From positions 650,501 through 714,500 of the forward strand of contig JALIRH010000109.1 in NCBI GenBank assembly GCA_023055505.1: 64,000 nucleotides of DNA. The letters run 5' to 3'. Under the pieces are notes generated by a model. It worked only from the letters and a program-made list of their open reading frames with translations. It searched no databases and had not been told where the DNA came from. Shown one piece after another: positions 12,952 through 22,060 of this stretch (its first letter is position 1; every line of letters starts with the position of its first letter). The DNA is from Callipepla californica brunnescens (lineage: Eukaryota; Chordata; Aves; Galliformes; Odontophoridae). Both the position numbers and the translations under genes were made by a program.

Positions 12952-13018
12952 AGAAGTTGGACTACTTGATCTCCACAGGTACCTTCCAACCCCTACAGTT
13001 CTGTGATTGTGTGATTTT
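12952..13018 (+). mobile_element. CR1 LINE extreme 3' end
   Basis: Short sense-strand CR1 tail with TTGGACTACTTGATCTCCAC, then CCTTCCAACCCCTACAG, then degenerate TTCTGTGAT-type terminal repeats. Confidence 0.8.
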
Positions 13019-15230
13019 GTGCAATCAGAAAGTCCCAGAAAAGACTAAAATGCCTAATCTCATCCAGGACAACCCCATTACACCTTAGCTGGGATGCTGG
13101 CCACGTGAGTACCAGTGAAAAAAAACAAACAAATCACCAACCTGCTGTGTTATGCTCACCAAGCAACTCCCAGAACCATGCTCAGTTGCTATCAAGCTAT
13201 GGCCAGACCCGAATGTTGGGAGAAAAGTGGACTTTGATCACTCCAGAAATGGTGCGGGATGCGATCTTCCTGAGCGCTGCATGAAAACTTCATTTAATCC
13301 ATTTAGCTTTGCATGAGTGGAGGAGTTTGGGCTTCAGGAATAATCAACAGTCCTTCTGCTAGTGAAGAATTCCATCCCCAGAAGTTTCATGAGGGATTAT
13401 ATATTTATGGTTTCCCATTTGAAAGACTTTTAGCAGGTTTACCTCCACCATATGGCTCCTATTTGGGTTCTTTTGTTTTAGCACTTAATGCTTATGAAAT
13501 TGCCAGTTAATGACATCCATGCCTTAAAGCGTGGAGCTTTTTTTTTTAAAGGAAAACGTCCTCTTCAGGTCCTTGTTCATACCTCACCACTCCTTGAGTA
13601 GGGCAGGGAGGCTTTAAGAACCCTGCTGCCTCCTGAGGATGGGTGGGGGAACAAATAGCGTCATGAAATTACTACTGGGGGGATGAGATCACTGTTGGGC
13701 ATTGGGTTAGAGCCGTGCTGGGCTATGCGTGGGGATGCTCAGTTGGGCAGTATAGGATAATGGGGTCCCACAGTTGCCCCCTGTCTACCCTCACATTCCT
13801 TTTATCACCCTGTTCACGAGCCTCGTCCCTTCGAAATGGGAAATCACAATTAAAGGAATTTTCTCCCCATTGGGATTGCCACCTTTGCATCCCACCGTGA
13901 GAGGGCCCGCCGGCTGACCGCAGCACGTTCGATTCCTCCGTGCCCCCTCCTCATTCTCTTCCCCCCTTCCTCTTCTCTCGGTTTTGGAAACACCTGGTAA
14001 GCTGTAAAATGATTTACGAAGTGAAAGTGTTAAATGAGGCCACCAGCTGTAAGACTGACAGAGCTTTATGAGTTTTATTAGGTGCCCTATTATGGAAAAT
14101 AAACTTTAATCCGTCCATAAAAACAGAATCTGAAAAACATATTTGCCCTTGTAGTCTGGAACACTGAAGGTATTCTTGCCGGGGCCGGGCTTTAAAGAGA
14201 TTAATTTTATTGAGACAGACACAACGCACCGGCAGCGCTTTGATTCGGAGCCCAGCAGCGGCTCTTCTGTGGGCTCGGGCACACACTCGTGGTTAATTAG
14301 CGGGGGGTTAATTGGCTATTAATGGGTGAAGTGAGGTCCTTTTCGAGTGCGCGATCTCAGGTCGCCCTTGATCCATATATATATAAATTTAACTTTTTTT
14401 TTTTTTATTATTGTTCTTATTATTACCATCATTCGGGATAACGGGGCAGGTCGCCCGATTTCGGGTATTTCAGGGGAAGCGCGGACGGATCTCAGCCCGA
14501 AAGGGAGACCCGAGCTCTGGGGCAGAGGAGCCGAAGTTGCACATTGAAAATCGCCAGTTTGCGATTGAAAATTGCAAAGCCGTCTTTCCCTTCTTTCTCT
14601 CGCCTTACGTTCCCCAAACCCCGCGGCCTGCGAAAGAAAGGAAATCGTTGTACCCATTTCAATCAGAGCCCTTAACGCGATTGTTTCCCCGCGAGGGGAG
14701 CAGGCATCGATCAGCCTAAATCAAGTTTCTCCCGATCAGGTTTGTGACACCTGGGATCTGCCCGGATTTATGCCCTACCCCGGGAGCGGCTTTGAATTAC
14801 AGCATATTCCTGCGGAGTGCCGGGCAGTAAACTCGTAAATAACAGCTAAATCCCATCCCGGAGAGCAGCACTCGAAGCAACCCGGGATCGGGAAGGGGTT
14901 TCCGAGGGGCTGGGGGAACGGGGGGGGGACTGTGGAAAGCCGCCTTAAAAATGACTGCAATAACAAAATAAGAATTAGGACGGAGTAATACTAATAAACG
15001 AAAAAGAATTTAAAAAGAAAAAAGAGAGAAAACAAAAACACCACTTTCTAAACGCAAAAAGTAAAATCATCACGTATACGTGATGTATAAAATGTAGGAG
15101 GGGGAATGGGACGCGTTTCGGGGGTCTTGAGCTCGTTTTCCCCCCGCACGAGCGGCTGCGGGTCCCCCTCGTTGGTGGGGTTGAGGCAGTGATTGTATTT
15201 AAACACCTTCTAATTGACAAGGACCGATTG
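13019..15230. other. MNX1 downstream flank
   Basis: No coding sequence recognised and no CR1 seen. The 14.0-14.3 kb part is AT-richer, with repeated TTTATT (AATAAA on the minus strand) and TAAT motifs. It could be distal MNX1 3' UTR or a conserved non-coding element. From about 14.3 kb GC and CpG content rises into the MNX1 island. A perfect 18-bp palindrome lies at 15068-15085. Confidence 0.45.
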
Positions 15231-15236
15231 ATCCGC

Positions 15237-15472
15237 GGATTTATTGGCGAGATAAATCCCGGAGCGGCCGCGCTCGGCCGTCCGAGGGTCTCTTTTCAGC
15301 GCCTGGAGGGGTAGGGGGGCACAGGAACCCCTCTCGCCCCACGGAACAGCCCCTCCTGAGAACAATTAACGCCGCTTGGGATGTGCGGCCCCACAGGTGG
15401 GAGAACCGCAGCCCCTCCGCCCCAAGGAGCCGCACACGTCCCCAGTACAAAAACGCTCTTTATTTTTATTCC
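15237..15472 (-). terminator. MNX1: Candidate MNX1 polyadenylation signals
   Basis: On the minus strand, AATAAAAATAAA lies at about 15461-15472 and another AATAAA at about 15240-15245. These are roughly 410 and 640 bases past the inferred MNX1 stop, a plausible 3'-UTR length. Which is used cannot be told from sequence. Confidence 0.4.
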
Positions 15473-15525
15473 TCCCCCCCGCCTCACGGCGGGAGGGGCT
15501 GGGTAATAATTTAGCATGCATAAGT

Positions 15526-15557
15526 AGAGGAATTATTATTATTATTATTATTTTATA
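15526..15557. repeat. (ATT)n microsatellite in MNX1 3' UTR
   Basis: Run of ATT/TTA units on the plus strand inside the inferred 3' UTR of MNX1. Confidence 0.8.
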
Positions 15558-15878
15558 AATACGATATACAAAAATAAAGACAGTATCGAGATTTGCAGCA
15601 GTTTTAACGTTCATGACATAAACACTTTTCCCGATATGTGATAAGAAGGAAACGGTTCCGGGGGCAGGGAGAGGGGGGGGGAGGGGAGGGGTGGTGGCTT
15701 CAAGTCGCGGCCGCTTCTCAGTCAATAATAACACTGTGTGAATCCTCTCCCCCCGCCCGGCAGACGGGAGATCTCCATCCGTGTCCCCCTCCGAGCAGGG
15801 AGGGATCGGAGCGCGGGAGGGGGAGCGGGGCCAGGAGGCTTCGGCGCCGGGAGCGGCCCCGACGGGGCGGCCGGGAGC

Positions 15879-16225
15879 TCACTGCGGCTGTGCGGGGGGG
15901 TGGCGGGGGGGCCCCGGGCCGACCCCCGGGCTGCGAGTCCTCCTCGTCCGCCTCGGAGCAGTCGGAGGAGTGGTACGGGCAGCACCGCTCGGCCTCCTCT
16001 TCCTCCTCTTCTTCCTCCTCGTCGTCTTCGGGCTCGCTGTCGGGCAGCTCCCGCAGCCGCCTCCCGCCGCCCTTCTCCGTGGCCGGGCAGCAGCAGCTCC
16101 TCGGCCGCTTTGTCCTCTCCTCCTCCCTCCTCCCTTCTGCTTCTCAGCCTCCTGAGCAGCCTGCTCCTTCGGCCTTTTTGCTGCGCTTCCATTTCAATGC
16201 GGCGGTTCTGGAACCAAATCTTCAC
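15879..16225 (-). CDS. MNX1: MNX1 exon 3 (homeodomain helix 3, acidic tail)
   Basis: Starts after acceptor TTTCTAG at the codons for VKIWFQNRR. An extra T follows at once (ATTGAAATGG where ATGAAATGG is expected, for MKWKR) and an extra G comes soon after (GCCGAAGG for GCCAAGG). Downstream are a QEAEK motif, a Gly-rich linker, [15 protein letters not shown], ten or so Glu, [15 protein letters not shown], and PAQPQ-TGA with the stop at 15879-15881. Reaching that stop in frame needs further indels in the long C/G runs, so the stop is inferred from similarity to the human end. Confidence 0.8.
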
Positions 16226-18205
16226 CTAGAAACGAGGGACAACCTCCTCATCCACCTCCCCTCGGCGGCACCCCGCTACACTCCCCCATTCATTTTATTT
16301 TTACCCCCCCCTCCTTTTAGTTATCGCTACTTTTCCATCTTTTCCCCCCCACCTGCGTCTCGGTGAGCATCAGCGACGTGGCCACCTCGAAGCGCTTGGG
16401 CCGGGAGAGGTACTTGTTGAGACTTGAACTGGTGCTCGAGCTCCAGCAGCTCGCCTGGCTGGTGAAAGCGGTGCGCGGCCGCCGGCACTTTCCCCAGGAG
16501 GTTGGACTGCGCCTGAGCTGCGGGGGGAAAGCAGGGGAACGCGGCCGTCAGCGGCCCCGACGGCGGCCCCGGGTGGGACGGGACGACCGTGGAGAGCAGA
16601 GAGCGGGGAACGGAGGAGCGGTGTTGGCGGGGGAGAAAGGGGAGGGAGAAAGTAGTGGAAAAAAAAAAAATCAAGAAAAATGAAATTAAAAAAAAAAGAG
16701 AAACTGTTCGTTTTCCCGAGGGTCCGCACAACGAAACGCTGCCGGGAATCGCTACGAAGCGGCACCGCTCTCTCCCGGGAGCGGCGATTTGTTCCGTTAA
16801 GCAAAGCCCGGCGGCGGCAATTAGCGGAATGCGTTAATTAATCCTAACCCGAACGGATGGGATGCGCTGATTGTTAACCCCGACCCGCACGCGGCAGCGG
16901 CCCCGCACCGATAAGCGCAGAGAGACGGGAAAACGGCCTCGGAACGGGGAATATATAGTATAGAGGATACATATTTTGCCCGTTTTCTTCTTATTAAGAA
17001 CAACTCAAATTGAGGCTTTCATAAATAAAGGCGGGGGGGGGGGGGGGGGGGGGGTAACCGCGCGGCTATCGCCGCCGTTCGGCACTATCTCTCCTTCGGC
17101 TCAGGAAACGGAGCAGGGGCATTTTGTCACCGCGGTGCGACTCTGCCATGCCCGTTCCCCCCGCCCCTATTCGAGGGCAGCGCTCGGACAGCGCTCCTCA
17201 GCGCTCCCCCCCTTCCCCTGAACGCCGCAGTCCAAACAGCCGCAGCCCGGAGCAAACAATGAGCTTTTTGTCTCCGCGAGCGCGCAAAACAAGAATACAC
17301 CTAACAGTTTAAAATCGCGAGGGTTTTTCGTTTGTTTGTTTGTTTGTTTTTTCCCGGCGGGATTTCCGTCAAACCGCACCAAACCTCCGCGGGGACATCT
17401 CCCATCTCCGGCAGCGCCCGAACCGCACTCGGGCGGTTACATCGTCGTTACGATGACGCCGCGCAACCCCCGCTCCGATCCCCGAGCTCATGAGGAACGG
17501 TGCCCTAAATCCGTTCGGCAACCAAATCAAGAACAAATAACGCGCAAGGGGGATGCGCGGGGTCATCGTAACGCATCCGGCCGCCGGCGTGAAGCCGCAG
17601 CCCCGATTAGCGAGGGGAAACCCTCGGGAGAAGGGGGTGTCGGGGGGGGGGAGGGCATACTCACAGCCGAAGTCGGGAATTTTGGGCAGGATCATGCCCG
17701 GCTGTGCTCGCCCGGCAGCCACTGGTCCAGCTGGAAGGTGCCGGCGCTCAGCTTGATGGGTCGGCGGAGGGATGCGCGGGGTGCGCTCCCTGCACTTGCG
17801 AATACGAATAGGAGAGCGCCGGGTGCTGGCCGCCCAGCGCCGGGTAGCCGTACACCGGGTGCCCGTAGAGGCCCGGGCCGGCCGGCCCCGCGGGGTGCAG
17901 CCCCAGGGGCGTGGTGCTGCGGGTGGCCGCCCCCGGGCCCCCCCCCGCCCAGGAAGGCGGCTTTGGGCAGCAGCGCGCAGTGCGCGGGGCAGCAGGCGCG
18001 GCGGAGACGGGCTGTCGGTGCGCGGGCAGTCGGCGGCGGGGAGCTCGGAGGAGGAGGACGACGACGAGGAGGAGGACGAAGACGGAGGGCTGCCGCCGCC
18101 GGAGCCGCCGGTGACCAGAGCCAGCGGAGCGCTCTGAGCCCGCCGCCTTGGGGGGATCGACAGCCAGCAGCGCGTCGATGCGGAAATTTTTGGGATTTTT
18201 CCCAT
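15879..18205 (-). CDS. MNX1: MNX1 homeobox gene, frame broken by indels
   Basis: Motor neuron and pancreas homeobox 1 (HB9), a homeodomain transcription factor that sets motor-neuron and beta-cell identity. Three minus-strand exons: 17665-18205, 16353-16517 and 15879-16225. Start is the ATG at 18203-18205, because it is followed at once by the conserved N-terminus readable as [17 protein letters not shown]. Exon 1 then shows [10 protein letters not shown], a run of 12 Ser, [57 protein letters not shown] and [11 protein letters not shown]. Exon 2 carries AQSNLLGK, then homeodomain helices 1-2 (LLELEHQFK). Exon 3 opens with helix 3, VKIWFQNRR, and ends in an acidic tail and PAQPQ-stop. These pieces lie in different frames. 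At least twelve one- or two-base indels, nearly all insertions, separate them. The long Ala tract of human MNX1 is absent. The gene is probably intact in life and misread here. Synteny with NOM1 and UBE3C supports MNX1 over its paralogue MNR2. Confidence 0.93.
16353..16517 (-). CDS. MNX1: MNX1 exon 2 (homeodomain helices 1-2)
   Basis: 165 bases between acceptor CCCCGCAG and donor GTGGGG. Removing four extra bases leaves 161. The extras are one A in the Lys codon of LLGK, two near the QQ of TSQQLL, and one T after HQFK. Then the whole segment reads as the expected homeodomain N-arm, helix 1 and helix 2, ending in TETQ. Confidence 0.85.
17033..17054. repeat. G22 homopolymer in MNX1 intron 1
   Basis: Uninterrupted run of 22 G on the plus strand (C on the MNX1 sense strand), between exons 2 and 1. 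Its length is likely inaccurate given the local indel rate. Confidence 0.9.
17665..18205 (-). CDS. MNX1: MNX1 exon 1
   Basis: 541 bases from ATG to the donor GTGAGT (plus-strand ACTCAC at 17659-17664). Relative to the conserved protein I see extra bases in the G run at 18192-18194, in the C run abutting the ATG, in GCCCGCC near 18138-18144, in the GGGG run near 17997, in the GGGG run near 17914, and two near 17702-17716. I also see one missing base near 17766. The encoded N-terminus holds a Ser12 run (about 18046-18081) and a Gly-rich segment. Confidence 0.85.
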
Positions 18206-18660
18206 GGGAGCGGCGGGATGCGGCGCGGCGCGGCCCGGGGCCGCGGCTCACGGCGGCGGGGGGCGGAGTGCGGCCGCGCGGCGCGGAGCGCCCCTTCAAG
18301 GCCCCGCAGGCGGCTCCCATTGGGGCCGCCGCCGCCGCCGCCTCCCATTGGCGGTAGCGGGAGCCCGACGCCGCCATTGGCCGCGCCGCGCACCTGTCAC
18401 GGGCCCTCTCCCCCCCCCCCCCCACTCGACGGCACCCGCCCCGGCCCCGCACCGCGGGGAGAGCGCGGCCCGGCGGGACCCCGCGGTGCTCCCCCGCCGC
18501 TCTCCTCCTCCGTCTCCGTCCCCCCGCTCTCCCCGGGGCAGACGCGCGGCTCCGTCTCCACTCTCCCCACGCGCTCACCCGCCCCGTCGGGGCCGTCCCG
18601 CCCCTCCCCCCCCCCCCCGGGCACAGTTGGTGCTTTCAGAGCCGCTCCGATTGTTCCGAT
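18206..18660 (-). promoter_or_regulatory. MNX1: MNX1 promoter and 5' UTR CpG island
   Basis: Very CpG-dense DNA directly upstream of the MNX1 ATG, with no TATA box seen. Three CCAAT boxes on the minus strand (ATTGG on plus) lie at 18319-18323, 18347-18351 and 18376-18380, spaced 28 and 29 bases apart. This arrangement is typical for NF-Y. An E-box CACCTG lies near 18391. C14-type homopolymers occur at about 18410-18423 and 18607-18618. Confidence 0.7.
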
Positions 18661-18960
18661 ATTTTTCCCGATCGAACGGTATCATTTTGCTTCCGTTTTT
18701 TTCGCCCTTTTTCCCCTTTTTTTCCCTTTTCCTCTTTTCCCATCGTTTTTTCCTTTTTTTTTTCCTTCCTATTCTTTTCCCCTTTCCCTCCTTTTTTCCT
18801 CTTTTCCCCCTTCTTATTTTTCGTTTTTTTCCCCCAATGTTCACCATCCTCTATTTCCTTTTCATTTTATAATTTTCTCCCATTTCTTTCATTACTTCTC
18901 TTTCCTTTTTCCTCTTCCACTCTCTTTCATTTCCTTTCATTCTCCTTTTTTTCCCTCCCT

Positions 18961-19585
18961 TTTATCCTTTCCCCTCCGTATTTTTCCTTTCCTTTTCCTT
19001 TTTTTCTTGTCTTTCTCTTTTGCTTTTTCCACCCACCTTTTCTTTACTTTTTCTGTTTTTTGGTTCTTTTTCTCATTTCATTTTTTCTATTTCTTTTCTT
19101 TTTTTCATTTTTTTTTCCTTTTTTTGTCCTTATGCTTCTCCCTCGTCCTTTTTTTTCCTTTTCACATTTTCCTTCTTCTCTTATCTCTTCTCTTCTCTCT
19201 TCTCTTCTTCTCTTCTCTTCTCTTTCTCTTCTCTTCTCTTCTCTTCTCTTCTCCTTCTCTTCTCTTCTCTTCTCTCTTCCTTTCCTTTCCTTTCCTTTCT
19301 CTTTCCTTTCCTTTCCTTTCCTTTCCTTTCCTTTCCTTTCCTTTCCTTTCCTTTCCTTTCCCTTTCCTTTTCCTTTCCTTTCCTTTCCTTTCCTTTCCTT
19401 TCCTTTCCTTTCCTTTCCTTTCCTTTCCTTTCCTTTCCTTTCCTTTCCTTTCCTTTCCCCCTTTCACCCCTTCTTTTCCCCCTTTTCCCTTCTTTCCCCT
19501 TTCCCCTTTCCTTTTTCCCTTTCCATCTTTTCTACTCTTTTTCCCCAATTCTTTCCTCATTTTTCTATTTTCCCCTTACATTCCT
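18961..19585. repeat. Left copy of segment duplicated across gap
   Basis: 625 bases ending exactly at the N run. The same sequence recurs at 19686-20308 with small homopolymer and repeat-count differences. Both copies start TTTATCCTTTCCCCTCCGTA and end TTTTCCCCTTACATTCCT. Confidence 0.92.
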
Positions 19586-19685
19586 NNNNNNNNNNNNNNN
19601 NNNNNNNNNNNNNNNNNNNNNNNNNNNNNNNNNNNNNNNNNNNNNNNNNNNNNNNNNNNNNNNNNNNNNNNNNNNNNNNNNNNNN
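19586..19685. other. Assembly gap (100 N)
   Basis: Exactly 100 N, the conventional placeholder for a gap of unknown size. Both flanks are copies of one segment, so the true gap may be zero or negative. Confidence 0.99.
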
Positions 19686-20308
19686 TTTATCCTTTCCCCT
19701 CCGTATTTTTCCTTTCCTTTTCCTTTTTTTCTTGTCTTTCTCTTTGCTTTTTCCACCCCACCTTTTCTTTACTTTTTCTGTTTTTTGGTTCTTTTCTCAT
19801 TCATTTTTTCTATTTCTTTTCTTTTTTTCATTTTTTTTTTCCTTTTTTTGTCCTTATTCTTCTCCCTCGTCCTTTTTTTTCCTTTTCACATTTTTCCTCT
19901 TCTCTTATCTCTCTCTCTTCTCTTCTCTTCTCTTCTCTCTTCTCTTCTCTTCTCTTCTCTTCTCTTCTCTCTTCTCTTCTCTTCTCTTCTCTCTTCTCTT
20001 CCTTTCCTTTCCTTCCTTTCCTTTCCTTTCCTTTCCTTTCTTCCTTTCCTTTCTTTCCTTTCCTTTCCTTTCCTTTCCTTTCCTTTCCTTTCCTTTCCTT
20101 TCCTTTCCTTTCCTTTCCTTTCCTTTCCTTTCCTTCCTTTCCTTTCCTTTCCTTTCCTTTCCTTTCCTTTCCTTTCCTTTCCCCCTTTCCCCCTTCTTTT
20201 CCCCTTTTCCCTTCTTTCCCCTTTCCCCTTTCCTTTTTCCCTTTCCATCTTTTCTACTCTTTTTTCCCCAATTCTTTCCTCATTTTTCTATTTTCCCCTT
20301 ACATTCCT
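19686..20308. repeat. Right copy of segment duplicated across gap
   Basis: 623 bases beginning exactly at the first base after the N run and matching 18961-19585. Differences seen are extra or missing single C and T in runs, one G/T change near 19857, and different numbers of pentamer units. Confidence 0.92.
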
Positions 20309-20440
20309 CCTACCCCTTTCCTTTTCCTCTTACTTTCTTCCCTTCTCCTTCCCCTCTTCATTTTCCCTAGTTCCCTTTCTCAGTTTTTCCTTTCCTTTCT
20401 CCCTTTTCTCTCTTCCCTTTTCCTTTCCTTCTCCCCCCCC

Positions 20441-21100
20441 CCCCCTCGGGACCCCCCCCGCGGTTCCCACCTGTGTTGATCCAACTCCCTCCCGGGGCCC
20501 AACAATGAGCCGTTATCTCAGCAGCGATAGCAGCGTGCCGCCCCCCCCCCCCCCCATGCTCTCCTTTGACCCCCCCGTGCCCGGGGCACTCCGATCCCCC
20601 CCTCCCTTTGAAGGGCTCCCCGGGACATCCCCGTGGGAGCGGCCGCAGCCCCGCGTGGGGTGGAGGGGACCCGCGGGACCCCCGCAGCCGCTCCGCACCT
20701 CTCTGCGCGTCCTACACCGCTCTCTGTAAGCGAGATAACGATACATCCCCCCCGGCTTTGATAGATGTGACACCCCCGGGATGGCTCTAAATGAGCCGCC
20801 CGCATCGACTGCTCATAATGGTGCGTTTATGAAAGCAATTTCGGTGCGAGCAGCGCGGGGTCTGCTCGGTGTAATCAGCCTGCTCGGCTAATGGACGGGG
20901 CGGGCGGAGAGCTATTGACACTCCGCCGCTGCCCTTAACCTGTTTCCCAATAAAGCTGATTGGTTTTTGTCAATTCATCAGCTCGCCGCCCTGGCTGCGA
21001 CTGCATCAAAGCCGGATTTGCTCAGGGGAAATCAACAAGTCGCTGCGGGGGGGTGTGCGGGGATCAATCCCACCCCCCCCCAACACCACCACCATCCCCG
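20441..21100. promoter_or_regulatory. MNX1 upstream GC-rich block, possible enhancer
   Basis: CpG-rich in its first half. From about 20780 to 21030 it becomes mixed-composition DNA with homeodomain-type and CCAAT-type motifs: GCTCATAATGGTGCGTTTAT, CGGCTAATGG, GCTATTGAC, GCTGATTGG and TGTCAATTCATC. No CR1 or other repeat is seen. Regulatory function is inferred from composition and position only. Confidence 0.35.
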
Positions 21101-21735
21101 GCCCCACGGAAAGGGGAAACGTGGGACAGGCGGGGCGGGCGGCAGGGCTGGGGGACCCCAGGGTCCCCTCCTTGCGTCCCCCCCTCGGGCCCCATCCCTG
21201 GGTCCTCCCTAGGTCCTACGGGGTCCTCTCCTTCGGTGCCCCCCTGGGGTCCACCCCCATTGTGTCCTATTAGTTCCCCTTGCTGGGTCCTCCTTAGGAT
21301 CCCTCCTAGGTCCCTCCCATCCCCTTCTCCCCACAGCCGTCCATTGGGGGAAAGAGCTGTCCCTGCGCGGGTAGGCCGCGATACGGGGATATTTCCTTTA
21401 TATTTCCCTTTAAAAACTGCTTTATTCTTCAGGTTGCCTCCTTTCTTTTATTTCTTACAACCCACTTCCGAAGTTTCGCTCGTCGGACGGAACTGCCCAC
21501 ACAACCTCGGGCAAAAAAAAACAAAACAAAAACCCAACATCGCTTCGTCGTCGCCAAAATCGCAGCCCTGTTCCTCCCCACGTCGCAATCCCGGCACCCA
21601 ATTCCTCTTTGTTTTACGTGGTTACTGTTTTTTTCCCGGACTAACCGAAGCCCGACGGCCCCCGCTCGCCCCGCAGCCACACCCGTGCGCGGCCCCTTTA
21701 AGGCCCGAGCTCCGGCCCCGCAGCCCACCCCCCTT
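21101..21735. other. GC-rich non-coding flank
   Basis: C-rich, partly degenerate GGTCC/TCCCC repeats at about 21160-21330, then CpG-rich DNA. No gene recognised. Confidence 0.45.
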
Positions 21736-22060
21736 CCATTTAATTTCATTAAAACAGAGCATGAATATTTCTATTAAACCGAAAATGAAATATGAAGCCA
21801 TTTAGACTCTGCCTGCACCAATCACGCAGATTTATGGCTTTTATTCATCACATCAAGAGCTGGGAAAAATGAATTTTCTTCACCCAGGAAGGAAATAAAA
21901 CCCCTGCCTTGGTCATTTCCAGAAAGCTGTTAATTTGCCCGTGTGGTAATTACTTTCACAATTAACTAAAATACAAATCAACCTGACAAATCGGGTTAGT
22001 TTATATATTAATTAGCCGCCTTGAATTTTAGTCATTATGAAAAGACAATTTCGGAGGACC
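21736..22060. promoter_or_regulatory. TAAT-dense block, candidate MNX1 enhancer
   Basis: About eleven TAAT/ATTA cores in roughly 300 bp, including GTGGTAATTACTTTC and TATATTAATTAGCCG. The flanks are CpG-rich, and no repeat is present. This is the look of a conserved developmental enhancer bound by homeodomain factors. Conservation itself cannot be seen here. Confidence 0.4.

Larger units (their letters stand above)
18661..20440. repeat. Polypyrimidine tract, (TTTCC)n and (CTCTT)n
   Basis: About 1.7 kb almost purely of C and T on the plus strand, so purine on the MNX1 sense strand, starting some 450 bp upstream of the MNX1 ATG. It contains a (CTCTT)n block near 19175-19276 and a long TTTCC pentamer block near 19277-19456, both repeated after the gap. 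Any long open reading seen here is Phe/Ser/Leu/Pro low complexity and is not a gene. Confidence 0.95.

Noticed and set aside
15638..16366. 242-codon plus-strand open frame over MNX1 exon 3
   Set aside because: It is the antisense shadow of the GC-rich, indel-bearing MNX1 exons. The Ser run is the complement of the Glu run of MNX1.
17336..20729. Very long open frames (up to about 1,000 codons) on the plus strand
   Set aside because: They run through the polypyrimidine tract and across the N gap and are almost only Phe, Ser, Leu and Pro. Pure C+T DNA contains no stop codon in the forward direction, so the openness carries no information.
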